Source of the DNA: an uncultured Eggerthella sp.
GTDB taxonomy: Bacteria; Actinomycetota; Coriobacteriia; Coriobacteriales; Eggerthellaceae
Length of the DNA: 64,000 bases
Direction: 5' to 3'
NCBI GenBank assembly: GCA_937998355.1
Contig: CALLDI010000009.1
Span: 124,001-188,000 of the forward strand
The position numbers and the translations under genes were made by a program. Below, in pieces: positions 44,288 through 51,905 of this stretch. The notes below the pieces were generated by a model. That model saw only the letters and a program-made list of their open reading frames with translations, was not told the origin of the DNA and did not search any database. Within the stretch, counting starts at the first letter, position 1; every line of letters begins with the position of its first letter.

Positions 44288-45391
44288 ATGGCCACGAACG
44301 ACCTCTCGTCATTCATCGAAGACATCACAGGCGAAAGCTATCTCCGAGTTCAAGAGAATCTCGGGGATGGCTTCGTTCGTTTACGCGCTAAAGAGGCACA
44401 ACGTCGTCAAGCCAAACAAGACATCACTTGCTTCGAAGACGTCGTGCTGGAATTGCTCAGGAACGCCCGCGATGCTGGAGCGCGCGCGATCTTCGTCGCG
44501 AGCTGGAAAGAGCAGGGGAGACGCTATCTTACCGCGCTCGATGACGGAGATGGCATTCCCGAACATCTTCACGAGACCATCTTCGAACCATTCGTCACAT
44601 CGAAGCTCGACACCTTCCATGAAGATAGATGGGGCGTGCACGGACGCGGTATGGCGCTCTATTCCATCAAAGAGAACGTCGACGAGGCTTGCGTGCAATA
44701 CTCCAAGCGCGATGCAGGAACATCGCTCGCAGTTCACGCGCTCACGACCGATCTTCCAGAACGCATCGATCAGTCGACCTTGCCCTATATCCATATCAAT
44801 GACCTGAACGAGCAGATCATGCGAGGTCCGCGCAATATCGCACGCGTCGTCATGGAGTTCGCGCTCGATTCGCAAGGTTCGGTCGATATCTTCTTGGGAA
44901 GTCCTGTCGAGATCGCAGCCACGCTGCTCCACTACCATCGCGATGATGTGGATTCATCCTCGACCAGCGATCCTGATACCATCCTGAATTACCTCAAGTA
45001 CATCTACGATCCAGAGCTCTTCAGCGAACGCGCAGCCGAACTGGGGCTCCCGCTTTCCTCGCGTAGCGCACGGCGCATCCTCGATGGTCAGATCGAACCG
45101 CTCTCTCCTTTCATCGAACGTCTCAGCTTTGAGCAACAAGGCAAGACCTCGACTCCCTATGCCCAGAACGATCCTGCTGGCGAAGAGGGAAATGATGCGA
45201 CCGCGAAGCTCTACAGCGAACAGCGCAAGCTCAAGATCGCACCGGACGACCTAGTGACTTTCCAGCAAGCGATCGAGCAGGCGTTCGCCGAACTGGCCGA
45301 ACATTACTACCTAGAGCGCTTCGACGAGCTGAAGGTTCGTGCAGGGTCGGACAAGATCACCATCTCCATTCCGTTCAAGATGCAACATTGA
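44288..45391 (+). CDS. GHKL-type ATPase of unknown function
   Basis: 367 residues. An ATP-binding GHKL (Bergerat) fold: N box ELLRNARDAGA (55-65), G1 box DDGDGIP (85-91), G2 box GVHGRGMAL (116-124). There is no histidine-kinase H box, no membrane segment and no sensor domain. Residues about 215-367 have no motif I recognise and end in a beta-rich segment. It could be a protein kinase of the anti-sigma type, a MutL/Hsp90-like conformational ATPase, or something new. It lies between rny and spoVS, the slot of the phosphodiesterase gene ymdB in Bacillus. The start has little SD. Confidence 0.72.
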   Translation: MATNDLSSFIEDITGESYLRVQENLGDGFVRLRAKEAQRRQAKQDITCFEDVVLELLRNARDAGARAIFVASWKEQGRRYLTALDDGDGIPEHLHETIFEPFVTSKLDTFHEDRWGVHGRGMALYSIKENVDEACVQYSKRDAGTSLAVHALTTDLPERIDQSTLPYIHINDLNEQIMRGPRNIARVVMEFALDSQGSVDIFLGSPVEIAATLLHYHRDDVDSSSTSDPDTILNYLKYIYDPELFSERAAELGLPLSSRSARRILDGQIEPLSPFIERLSFEQQGKTSTPYAQNDPAGEEGNDATAKLYSEQRKLKIAPDDLVTFQQAIEQAFAELAEHYYLERFDELKVRAGSDKITISIPFKMQH

Positions 45392-45509
45392 TCGGATTGC
45401 GTTCTGCGCCTCTCGCCAGTTTGCAGAAACACAGGCGAATCGGTAAAATACCGTAAGAATAGCACCACGAAATGAACATTAACCGCACCATACACTTGAA
45501 AGAAAAACG

Positions 45510-45815
45510 ATGCCTGAAACGAAACAACCAGACGCTTCATCTCAGCCCGCAGACAATCATTGCCTCAAGGTGTCTTCGAAGTCTTCACCTGCATCGGTCG
45601 CAGGTGCGGTCGCAGGCATGATCAAAGACGGCGTTCCGGTCGAGATCCAATCGGTCGGCGCAGGAGCGGTCAATCAAGCAGTGAAGGCGATCGCTATCTC
45701 ACGCGGTTTCCTTTCTCCGGTCGGCATCGACATCGTTTGCATTCCTTCGTTCGCCGATATCGTCATCGATGGGGAGTACCGCACGGCGATCAGGTTCAGC
45801 GTCGAACCCCGTTAA
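45510..45815 (+). CDS. spoVS: SpoVS family protein
   Basis: 101 residues; the first ~20 are variable, then SpoVS proper: LKVSSKSSPASVAGAVAGMI, VEIQSVGAGAVNQAVKAIAISRGFL and PSFADIVIDGEYRTAIRF (short hallmarks: SVGAGAVNQAVKA). SpoVS has an Alba-like fold and affects sporulation in Bacillus, but occurs in many non-sporulating bacteria where its function is unknown. miaB begins 20 bases later, and the GHKL ATPase precedes it by 118 bases. Confidence 0.93.
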   Translation: MPETKQPDASSQPADNHCLKVSSKSSPASVAGAVAGMIKDGVPVEIQSVGAGAVNQAVKAIAISRGFLSPVGIDIVCIPSFADIVIDGEYRTAIRFSVEPR

Positions 45816-45834
45816 CTCCACGAAGAAGGCTTTC

Positions 45835-47199
45835 ATGGCTCCTCGTTCGGCCTCTACTCTCGAAAATCGAACATTTCACGTCATCACCTTCGGTTGTCAG
45901 ATGAACAAACACGATTCTGAGCGGATCGTCGGTATGCTCGAATCAGCAGGGGGCATTCACGTAGATACTGTCGAGGACTCCGAGATCGTCATCTTCATGA
46001 CCTGTTGCGTGCGAGCAGCAGCTGAAACACGGCTGAAGGGGCACGTCTCATCTCTCAAGAACATCCCGCTCCCAAACGCGTCCGATCTCGAGCAGCGCAT
46101 CATCGCGATCGGCGGCTGCATCGGCCAGAACGAAGCGAGCGGCCTCATCGATGAACTACCCCATGTCAGCGTGGTTTTCGGCACGTTCAATCTCTCAAGC
46201 GTGCCATCGCTCATCACCGACGCTATCGAATCCCACACCTCAGCAGTCGAGGTGCTCGACGCAGCTGATGAATTTCCTACCTGTCTTCCGCAATCGCGCG
46301 AGGTGCCTTGGTCAGCATGGCTTCCGATCTCGATCGGATGCGATAATTTCTGCACGTACTGTATCGTTCCTTACGTTCGTGGCAGAGAGAGGTCGCGCAC
46401 GATCGAAGACGTGCAAGATGAAGCTTGTTCGCTTGTCGCGCAAGGCGTTAAGGAGATCACGCTGCTTGGCCAGAACGTCAACTCCTATGGACGCGACCTG
46501 TATGGTTCGCCGCGCTTCGCTGACCTGCTCAAAGTGGTATCGGATACTGGCATCGAACGTCTGCGTTTCGCGACCTCTCATCCTAAGGACATCACGGACG
46601 AGGTCATCGCTTCTTTCGGCGATCTTCCTAATGTCATGCCGGCGCTTCATCTTCCTGTCCAATCAGGCTCCGACCGTATCTTGAAGGAGATGAATCGTCG
46701 CTACACACGCCAACATTACCTCGAGACCATCGAAAAGCTTCGAGCAGCCTGTCCTGACATCGCGCTTTCGACCGATATCATCATCGGATTTCCCGGCGAG
46801 ACCGAAGAGGACTTTCAAGCGACCTACGATCTGGTCGAGCAAGTAGGCTATCACCAGGTCTTCACGTTCCTCTATTCTCCGCGTGAAGGCACGCCAGCAG
46901 CGAAGCTTCCGCGCACGACACCCCAGGAAGAGATCCAGCATCGATTCGATCGCCTCGTCGATCTAGTTCAGCGAAAAGCCTTCGAGGCGAATCAACGCGA
47001 CCGCGGATGCCGCACGAACATCATCATCGAAGGGCTCTCGAAACGCGATAGCTCCATCCTCGCTGGTAAAAGCCCGAAGAATCAGACGGTCCATGCTCCC
47101 ATCCCCGATGGGGCCTCGATCGAGGGATTGATCGGTTCCACGCGCGAGGTCGAGATCGACGAGGCGAAGACCTGGTATCTCAAAGGCCATCTCGTGTAG
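45835..47199 (+). CDS. miaB: tRNA-2-methylthio-N6-dimethylallyladenosine synthase
   Basis: About 454 residues from ATG 45835 (GAAGG 5 bases upstream); an in-frame ATG at 45769 lies inside spoVS. Motifs: FHVITFGCQMNKHDSERI (GCQMN form specific to MiaB), MTCCVRAAAE, GGCIGQ; radical SAM CDNFCTYC; YVRGRERSR; C-terminal TRAM. It methylthiolates i6A37 made by MiaA, whose gene follows after 7 bases, so the pair completes ms2i6A37 in one operon. Confidence 0.96.
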   Translation: MAPRSASTLENRTFHVITFGCQMNKHDSERIVGMLESAGGIHVDTVEDSEIVIFMTCCVRAAAETRLKGHVSSLKNIPLPNASDLEQRIIAIGGCIGQNEASGLIDELPHVSVVFGTFNLSSVPSLITDAIESHTSAVEVLDAADEFPTCLPQSREVPWSAWLPISIGCDNFCTYCIVPYVRGRERSRTIEDVQDEACSLVAQGVKEITLLGQNVNSYGRDLYGSPRFADLLKVVSDTGIERLRFATSHPKDITDEVIASFGDLPNVMPALHLPVQSGSDRILKEMNRRYTRQHYLETIEKLRAACPDIALSTDIIIGFPGETEEDFQATYDLVEQVGYHQVFTFLYSPREGTPAAKLPRTTPQEEIQHRFDRLVDLVQRKAFEANQRDRGCRTNIIIEGLSKRDSSILAGKSPKNQTVHAPIPDGASIEGLIGSTREVEIDEAKTWYLKGHLV

Positions 47200-47206
47200 C
47201 GCTATC

Positions 47207-48202
47207 ATGACCGACCAGGCACCACAACATTCATCATCAAGAACCACGCTCGACGCGTTCGAGCGACCCATCATCGCCATCGTCGGCCCGACCGCTTCCG
47301 GAAAGTCAAGCCTTGCGCAATCCGTTGCGCTCGAACTTGATGGGGAAGTGGTGTCAGCCGACTCGATGCAAGTCTATCGAGGCATGGATATCGGAACGGC
47401 GAAGGTAGCAGCTACAGAGCAGAAGGTCCCGCATCATCTGATCGACATCGTCGATCCGGGACAAGCTTATTCGGCTCAATTGTTCCAGGATCAAGCACGA
47501 GCTGCGTTCATCGACATCTATGATCGCGGTAAGGTGCCGATCCTGTGCGGCGGTACGGGCTTCTACGTACAAGCAGCCCTTGAAGACATGCGTTTTCCTG
47601 AAGGAGAGCAAGAAGACAATCCTGTGCGCGATTCGCTCGAAGCCTTCCGGCTCGCGCATGGCAATGAAGCGCTCTGGAATCTTCTCAGCGAGCGCGATCC
47701 CGCGTCAGCTGCGCTCATCCATCACAACAACTTCGTGCGCGTCATCCGTGCGCTCGAAATGCATGAAGAGGGAATATCGTATGCAGACCAGGTCGAGAAC
47801 ATCAGAACGCTTCCCGAAGCGGTCTGGTCGCTTCGCTTCTTCTTGCAAGTCGACCCCCTCGTGCTCGCGCAGCGCATAAACGAGCGCGTCGACGTCATGC
47901 GCGCTGCTGGTCTCGTCGCCGAAGTTGAGACGCTTGTCGAGCAAGGATTCGAAGAAGCGCTCACTGCACCCAAGGCGATCGGATACAAGGAGATCATCGC
48001 CGCGAAAAAGGGAGAGGTCTCGCTCGAACGCGCCTTCGATCAGATCAAGACCGCCACGCGTCGTTACGCCAAGCGTCAACGCAGCTGGTTTCGCCGCGAC
48101 GATCGATTGAACATCCTCGATGCGGATCATCTTTCTGAAGAAGAGATGACCGCGCTCATCTGCGATCGATATCGCGAAGCGCTCGCAGCCCGCATGCGCT
48201 AG
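47207..48202 (+). CDS. miaA: tRNA dimethylallyltransferase
   Basis: 331 residues. P-loop GPTASGKSSLAQ near 27-38; SADSMQVYRGMDIGTAK; HHLIDIVDPGQAYSAQLFQ; GGTGFYVQAAL; and ATRRYAKRQRSWFRRD near the C-terminus. Transfers a dimethylallyl group to A37 of tRNAs reading UNN codons. Directly follows miaB. Confidence 0.96.
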   Translation: MTDQAPQHSSSRTTLDAFERPIIAIVGPTASGKSSLAQSVALELDGEVVSADSMQVYRGMDIGTAKVAATEQKVPHHLIDIVDPGQAYSAQLFQDQARAAFIDIYDRGKVPILCGGTGFYVQAALEDMRFPEGEQEDNPVRDSLEAFRLAHGNEALWNLLSERDPASAALIHHNNFVRVIRALEMHEEGISYADQVENIRTLPEAVWSLRFFLQVDPLVLAQRINERVDVMRAAGLVAEVETLVEQGFEEALTAPKAIGYKEIIAAKKGEVSLERAFDQIKTATRRYAKRQRSWFRRDDRLNILDADHLSEEEMTALICDRYREALAARMR

Positions 48203-48240
48203 AATACCACCAGGAAACCTACAGAAAAGAGACCGATCAT

Positions 48241-49539
48241 TTGGCAAAGCTCCACGCAAAGAAGCTCCCGCAAGATTTTGCAGAACGCGCGGTCCTCGTC
48301 GGCGTGAAGCGCCCGCAACAACAATGGACGACCGAGTCTTCGCTCGAAGAGCTCGCCCGGCTCGCCGATACCGCTGGAGCAGAAGTGGTAGCGAGCACCA
48401 TCCAGAAGCTCGACACCCTCAACCCCCGCACCTTCATCGGCTCAGGCAAGGTCGAAGAGGTCGCGCAGCTGTGTCGATCGTACGCTGCTGATGTGGTGAT
48501 CTTCGACGACGAGCTCACCCCCTCGCAGCAATCGAATCTCGAAAAGCTCATCGGAAAAGACATCAAGATCATCGATCGCACCGCGCTGATCCTCGACATC
48601 TTCGCGCTTCATGCGACCAGCAGAGAAGGACGTTTGCAGGTGCGACTCGCGCAGAACGAATACTTGCTCCCACGCCTGCGCGGCATGTGGGCTCACCTTG
48701 CTTCCAACCGCATGGGTGGCGGCGTTGGTTCGCGCTTCGGCGAAGGCGAAAGCCAGCTCGAGGTCGACCGCCGTATGATCCGTAAGCGCATCACATCGAT
48801 CAAGCGGGAACTCGCCGATATCGCGAAGACCCGATCGCTCCAACGCAAGCAGCGCTATCGCTCGGGCATATACAAGGTCGCGCTCGCAGGGTACACCAAT
48901 GCGGGCAAATCGAGCTTGCTGAACACCATCACCGGTGCTGAAGTGCTCAGCTACGACAAGCTCTTCGCAACGCTCGATTCCACCACGCGCAAGCTTACCA
49001 TTCCCGATGGACGCGAATTGACGCTGACCGATACGGTCGGTTTCATCCAGAAACTACCGACTACCCTGGTCGAAGCGTTCAAATCCACGCTCGACGAGAT
49101 CAGTGGCGCCGACCTGATCCTACATGTGGTCGACGTATCGGATGAGAATTTCAGAGAACAGATCGATACGGTGAATGAAGTACTGGAGCAGATCGATGCT
49201 GAGAAGATATCGCGCATCGAGGTGTTCAATAAGATCGATCTGCTCGACCCCGAACAGCTTGCCGCTTACCAGATGCGGTTTCCCCATGCGGTCTTCACAT
49301 CGACCGTAACAGAAGAGGGGATAGACGAACTGATCAAACGCATCGGCATCGCAGCAGAAGCCCATCAGGTACTGATGGAAGTGCTGATCCCCTATACCAA
49401 AGGAGACTTGGTCTCATTCGCACACAAACGTTGTTCGATCCTGTCGGAAGAATACACCGAAGAGGGAACGCGTTTGGACCTGCGCGTATCCCCCGAATTC
49501 GCCGCGCAATTCGAGCCCTATCGGCTCACAGCTGAATAG
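48241..49539 (+). CDS. hflX: GTPase HflX
   Basis: 432 residues from TTG 48241. N-terminal HflX domain (about 30-190; FIGSGKVEEV, FDDELTPSQQSNLEK, RTALILDIF), a Gly-rich GGGVGSRFGEGESQLE linker, and the G domain with GYTNAGKSSLLN near 219-230 and DTVGFIQKLP. Binds 50S subunits and splits or rescues stalled ribosomes under stress. Follows miaA, a very old gene pairing. Converges on lexA; a 7-base inverted repeat at 49566-49588 lies between them but has no T tract. Confidence 0.95.
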   Translation: MAKLHAKKLPQDFAERAVLVGVKRPQQQWTTESSLEELARLADTAGAEVVASTIQKLDTLNPRTFIGSGKVEEVAQLCRSYAADVVIFDDELTPSQQSNLEKLIGKDIKIIDRTALILDIFALHATSREGRLQVRLAQNEYLLPRLRGMWAHLASNRMGGGVGSRFGEGESQLEVDRRMIRKRITSIKRELADIAKTRSLQRKQRYRSGIYKVALAGYTNAGKSSLLNTITGAEVLSYDKLFATLDSTTRKLTIPDGRELTLTDTVGFIQKLPTTLVEAFKSTLDEISGADLILHVVDVSDENFREQIDTVNEVLEQIDAEKISRIEVFNKIDLLDPEQLAAYQMRFPHAVFTSTVTEEGIDELIKRIGIAAEAHQVLMEVLIPYTKGDLVSFAHKRCSILSEEYTEEGTRLDLRVSPEFAAQFEPYRLTAE

Positions 49540-49641
49540 GCTCTGCTCGAACCCTACCAACCCACGTTCGAATGGATATCGTTCGAACTGTTACGGACTG
49601 AGAGCAGGGTCGATCGATCTTGTGGCTTCTCAGCGTACGTC

Positions 49642-50268
49642 CTAATAGACCTTGCGCATGACCGCGACCACTTTGCCCACGATCGCACAATCTTTGACGA
49701 TGATGGGTTCCATCGAGGAATTCTCGGGCTGAAGGCGAATATGGTCGCTCTCTTTATAGAAGCGTTTCACGGTCGCACCATCTTCGATGAGCGCGACGAT
49801 GATCTCTCCATTACGGGCGACCTGCTGCTCTTTGACGACAACATAATCGCCATCGTTAATGCCTGCTTCGATCATGGAATCGCCGCGGACCGACAGGATG
49901 AATGACGCAGCATCTCCCACCAATTCAGTAGGGAGCGTGAGCGTGTTCTCGATGTTCTGTTCAGCGAGAATGGGTTCTCCTGCTGCAACACGACCGACCA
50001 CGGGCAGTGAGACGATATTCTCGTACGCTGCAGAACCATGCACCTGATGTTCTTCCTTATGAGGTAGCGCGATTGAGCGCGACTTCAAAGAATCGCGAAC
50101 GATGAACCCTTTCTCTTCGAGCGTGCGCAGATGCACGTGCACAGTGGAAGGAGAGGAGAGGTCGACCGCTTCGCAGATCTCGCGCACGGTAGGACCGAAC
50201 CCCTTTTGATCGATATACGTCTCGATGAAATCGAAGATCTGCTGCTGACGTTTCGTGAGTGTGCTCAT
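49642..50268 (-). CDS. lexA: LexA repressor
   Basis: 208 residues from ATG 50268 (GGGGAG upstream); an upstream in-frame ATG at 50313 lies inside the operator. N-terminal winged helix (about 1-65; TVREICEAVDLSSPSTVHVHL); self-cleavage site Ala96-Gly97 in RVAAGEP; catalytic Ser131 (RGDSM) and Lys168 (ATVKRF). Represses SOS genes until RecA filaments trigger autocleavage. Three LexA-like sites lie in its divergent upstream region, so it is autoregulated together with the gene at 50377. Confidence 0.97.
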   Translation of the reverse strand: MSTLTKRQQQIFDFIETYIDQKGFGPTVREICEAVDLSSPSTVHVHLRTLEEKGFIVRDSLKSRSIALPHKEEHQVHGSAAYENIVSLPVVGRVAAGEPILAEQNIENTLTLPTELVGDAASFILSVRGDSMIEAGINDGDYVVVKEQQVARNGEIIVALIEDGATVKRFYKESDHIRLQPENSSMEPIIVKDCAIVGKVVAVMRKVY

Positions 50269-50284
50269 GTGAGTCTCCCCTATA

Positions 50285-50298
50285 CAAACATTTGTTCG
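50285..50298 (+). promoter_or_regulatory. Degenerate LexA-like site near the lexA start
   Basis: CAAAC-ATTT-GTTCG. One full half-site and a degenerate left arm, 17 bases upstream of the lexA start. Weak on its own, but in a series with two better boxes. Confidence 0.45.
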
Positions 50299-50306
50299 TT
50301 TTTTCA

Positions 50307-50335
50307 TTGACAAGAACGTTTGTTCGATTTAAAGT
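50307..50335 (+). promoter_or_regulatory. Promoter of the LexA-divergent small gene
   Basis: TTGACA (50307-50312), a 17-base spacer and TAAAGT (50330-50335). The spacer is filled by a LexA box (50313-50326), and a second box at 50341-50354 lies over the probable start site. The -35 is a consensus match, so derepressed expression should be strong. Confidence 0.7.
50313..50326 (+). promoter_or_regulatory. LexA box, central (lexA/small gene intergenic)
   Basis: AGAAC-GTTT-GTTCG; read on the minus strand CGAAC-AAAC-GTTCT, one mismatch to CGAACRNRYGTTCG. Lies within the promoter spacer of the rightward gene. Confidence 0.85.
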
Positions 50336-50340
50336 ATACA

Positions 50341-50354
50341 CGAACAAAGGTTCT
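50341..50354 (+). promoter_or_regulatory. LexA box, right (lexA/small gene intergenic)
   Basis: CGAAC-AAAG-GTTCT; both half-sites are nearly complete (last base T for G, and G in place of Y). It is 22 bases upstream of the ATG at 50377. Confidence 0.75.
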
Positions 50355-50376
50355 ATGCAAGAGAAAGAAGCGAATC

Positions 50377-50733
50377 ATGGCATACCAGCAGCAGAAATTT
50401 CATACCGAAGGATCGAGCGCGCTCAAGAGCGAAGGGGTTGAATTCGATGTCTTCGTCAAACCGCAGTTCATATCAGAGCGGTGCGATACGCACATCATCG
50501 ATATCACGAACGCTTATGGCACACGTCGCGCATCGGCCGAAGATCATGCGCACGATGGTCATAAGGCTCTTCGCACGCGTTTCATGGATACCATCAAGCA
50601 GAATCGTTTGCTCGGAGACTTATTCACCAGCCGAAAGCACAATTCCTACCGCCGTGAAGACCTCATCATCTTCGCGAAGGGTTTCTCCGTAACGGGCGTT
50701 GCAGCATTCTTCATGATCCTCTTCGGGGCATAA
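50377..50733 (+). CDS. SOS-controlled small protein with C-terminal membrane anchor (candidate division inhibitor)
   Basis: 118 residues from ATG 50377; a longer frame to 50320 would run through the operators. Residues 1-95 are hydrophilic, rich in Lys/Arg/His (KHNSYRRED just before the membrane). Residues about 97-117 form a single hydrophobic helix at the extreme C-terminus (ending FFMILFGA). No signal peptide or LysM domain, and no family I recognise. LexA boxes in its promoter and the order lexA-X-nrdR match the location of SOS division inhibitors (ChiZ/Rv2719c, DivS, and YneA beside lexA in Bacillus). Those have N-terminal anchors, so homology is not evident. Function is inferred from context only. 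Confidence 0.75.
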   Translation: MAYQQQKFHTEGSSALKSEGVEFDVFVKPQFISERCDTHIIDITNAYGTRRASAEDHAHDGHKALRTRFMDTIKQNRLLGDLFTSRKHNSYRREDLIIFAKGFSVTGVAAFFMILFGA

Positions 50734-50769
50734 GAGAACGACCCTTCACGCCTTTGCTGGTCAAGGTTC

Positions 50770-50799
50770 TTGACGACATATTCTCACCTACAAGATATT
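50770..50799 (+). promoter_or_regulatory. nrdR promoter
   Basis: TTGACG (50770-50775) and GATATT (50794-50799) with an 18-base spacer (or AGATAT with 17), about 38 bases before the nrdR start. Confidence 0.5.
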
Positions 50800-50803
50800 G
50801 TGG
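50788..50803 (+). promoter_or_regulatory. Candidate NrdR box
   Basis: CTACAAGATATTGTGG is an imperfect palindrome (6 of 8 arm positions) and matches about 12 of 16 positions of the ACACWATATATWGTGT-type NrdR box. It overlaps the -10 of nrdR, suggesting autoregulation. Known boxes often come in pairs; I see only one here. Confidence 0.4.
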
Positions 50804-50836
50804 TACCGTATAAGAACGGACGAACAAAGGAGTGTC

Positions 50837-51286
50837 ATGCGGTGCCCATCTTGTGGTTATGCCGAATCAAAGGTCGTCGATTCACGACCTGCTGACGATG
50901 GAGCTTCCATCAGGCGCAGGCGCGAATGCCTTGAATGCGGCAATCGTTTCACCACCTACGAACGCCTTGGCGATAATCCTTTAGTCATCACTAAGAGCGA
51001 CGATTCCTCTGAAGCATTCAGTCGCGATAAGCTATTCCGCGGTATCCTCATCGCATGCGCCAAACGCCCGATCACGCCAGAGCAGATCTCCGATATCGTT
51101 GACAAGATCGAACGCGAGCTTCGTCTGAACGTGCGAAACGAGATCACCTCCAAAGAACTCGGCGATCTGACGCTTTCATATCTCGCGGACCTTGACGAAG
51201 TGGCCTATATCCGCTTCGCGAGCGTTTATAAAGATTTTCAGAACATCGAAGAGTTCAGCGACGCGCTTCATGCTATCCATAAATAG
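50837..51286 (+). CDS. nrdR: Transcriptional repressor NrdR
   Basis: About 149 residues from ATG 50837 (AAAGGAG). N-terminal zinc ribbon MRCPSCG...CLECG (Cys 3, 6, 31, 34) followed by RFTTYER, then an ATP-cone domain (about 46-136) that senses dATP/ATP. Represses ribonucleotide reductase genes; none lie in this window. Conserved placement next to lexA and the small SOS gene, as in mycobacteria and corynebacteria. Confidence 0.96.
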   Translation: MRCPSCGYAESKVVDSRPADDGASIRRRRECLECGNRFTTYERLGDNPLVITKSDDSSEAFSRDKLFRGILIACAKRPITPEQISDIVDKIERELRLNVRNEITSKELGDLTLSYLADLDEVAYIRFASVYKDFQNIEEFSDALHAIHK

Positions 51287-51347
51287 CGTTTTCCGCATGG
51301 TCAAAAAAATGACCCTCTCAGATCGATTCTAAGGGCTTGTAACGATA

Positions 51348-51791
51348 ATGAACGATAATTTACCCGTAAAATTCACTAAAACGGCCTTAGAAGCCGTCAC
51401 ACCGTCTCGTGGGAGAAAAGGCGATGCTGGATACGATCTAACGAGCATCGAAGACGTTCTCTTGCAGCCATTCGAACGAAAATTGATCAGAACAGGCATC
51501 GCGATCGAGCTTCCGCCCGGACATGCTGGGCTCGTCGTGCCACGTAGTGGCAACGCGATCAACAAAGGGCTGTCGCTCGTCAATACGCCTGGACTCATCG
51601 ATTCGAATTACCGTGGAGAACTGAAAGCGATCGCGATCAATCTTGATCCAGCCGAACCGATCGAGATCCATCAAGGAGACCGGATCGCACAGCTCGTTAT
51701 CATCGAAGTCGACGATGTGGATTTCGTCGAAACAGAAACGCTGAGCGATACCGATCGAGGGAGTGGCGGATTCGGGTCAAGCGGATCGTAG
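51348..51791 (+). CDS. dut: dUTP diphosphatase
   Basis: 147 residues, trimeric dUTPase size. Motif 1 DAGYDLTS; motif 2 VPRSGNAINKG; motif 3 NTPGLIDSNYRGELK; motif 4 GDRIAQLVI; motif 5 RGSGGFGSSG. Hydrolyses dUTP to dUMP and pyrophosphate, keeping uracil out of DNA and feeding dTMP synthesis. Position after nrdR fits a nucleotide-supply theme. In motif 2, Asn replaces the usual Leu after RSG. Confidence 0.95.
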   Translation: MNDNLPVKFTKTALEAVTPSRGRKGDAGYDLTSIEDVLLQPFERKLIRTGIAIELPPGHAGLVVPRSGNAINKGLSLVNTPGLIDSNYRGELKAIAINLDPAEPIEIHQGDRIAQLVIIEVDDVDFVETETLSDTDRGSGGFGSSGS

Positions 51792-51905
51792 TCCCCCGTA
51801 TATCTCTATATAAATACGATAATATATCTTATGTAACCTTAAATCAATATTCTATACTCCCTGTTCACTAGAGGGACGAACGACCAGCATTCCTCACAAT
51901 ACGAC

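Noticed and set aside
49566..49588. GTTCGAA/TTCGAAC inverted repeat considered as another LexA operator
   Set aside because: The half-sites do not have CGAAC-N4-GTTCG spacing, and it lies between two convergent genes with no promoter; more likely a structural hairpin.
50355..50441. Short frame starting at ATG 50355 upstream of and overlapping the SOS small gene
   Set aside because: Out of frame with the main gene, 28 codons, no SD at proper spacing; could at most be a leader peptide, for which there is no evidence.
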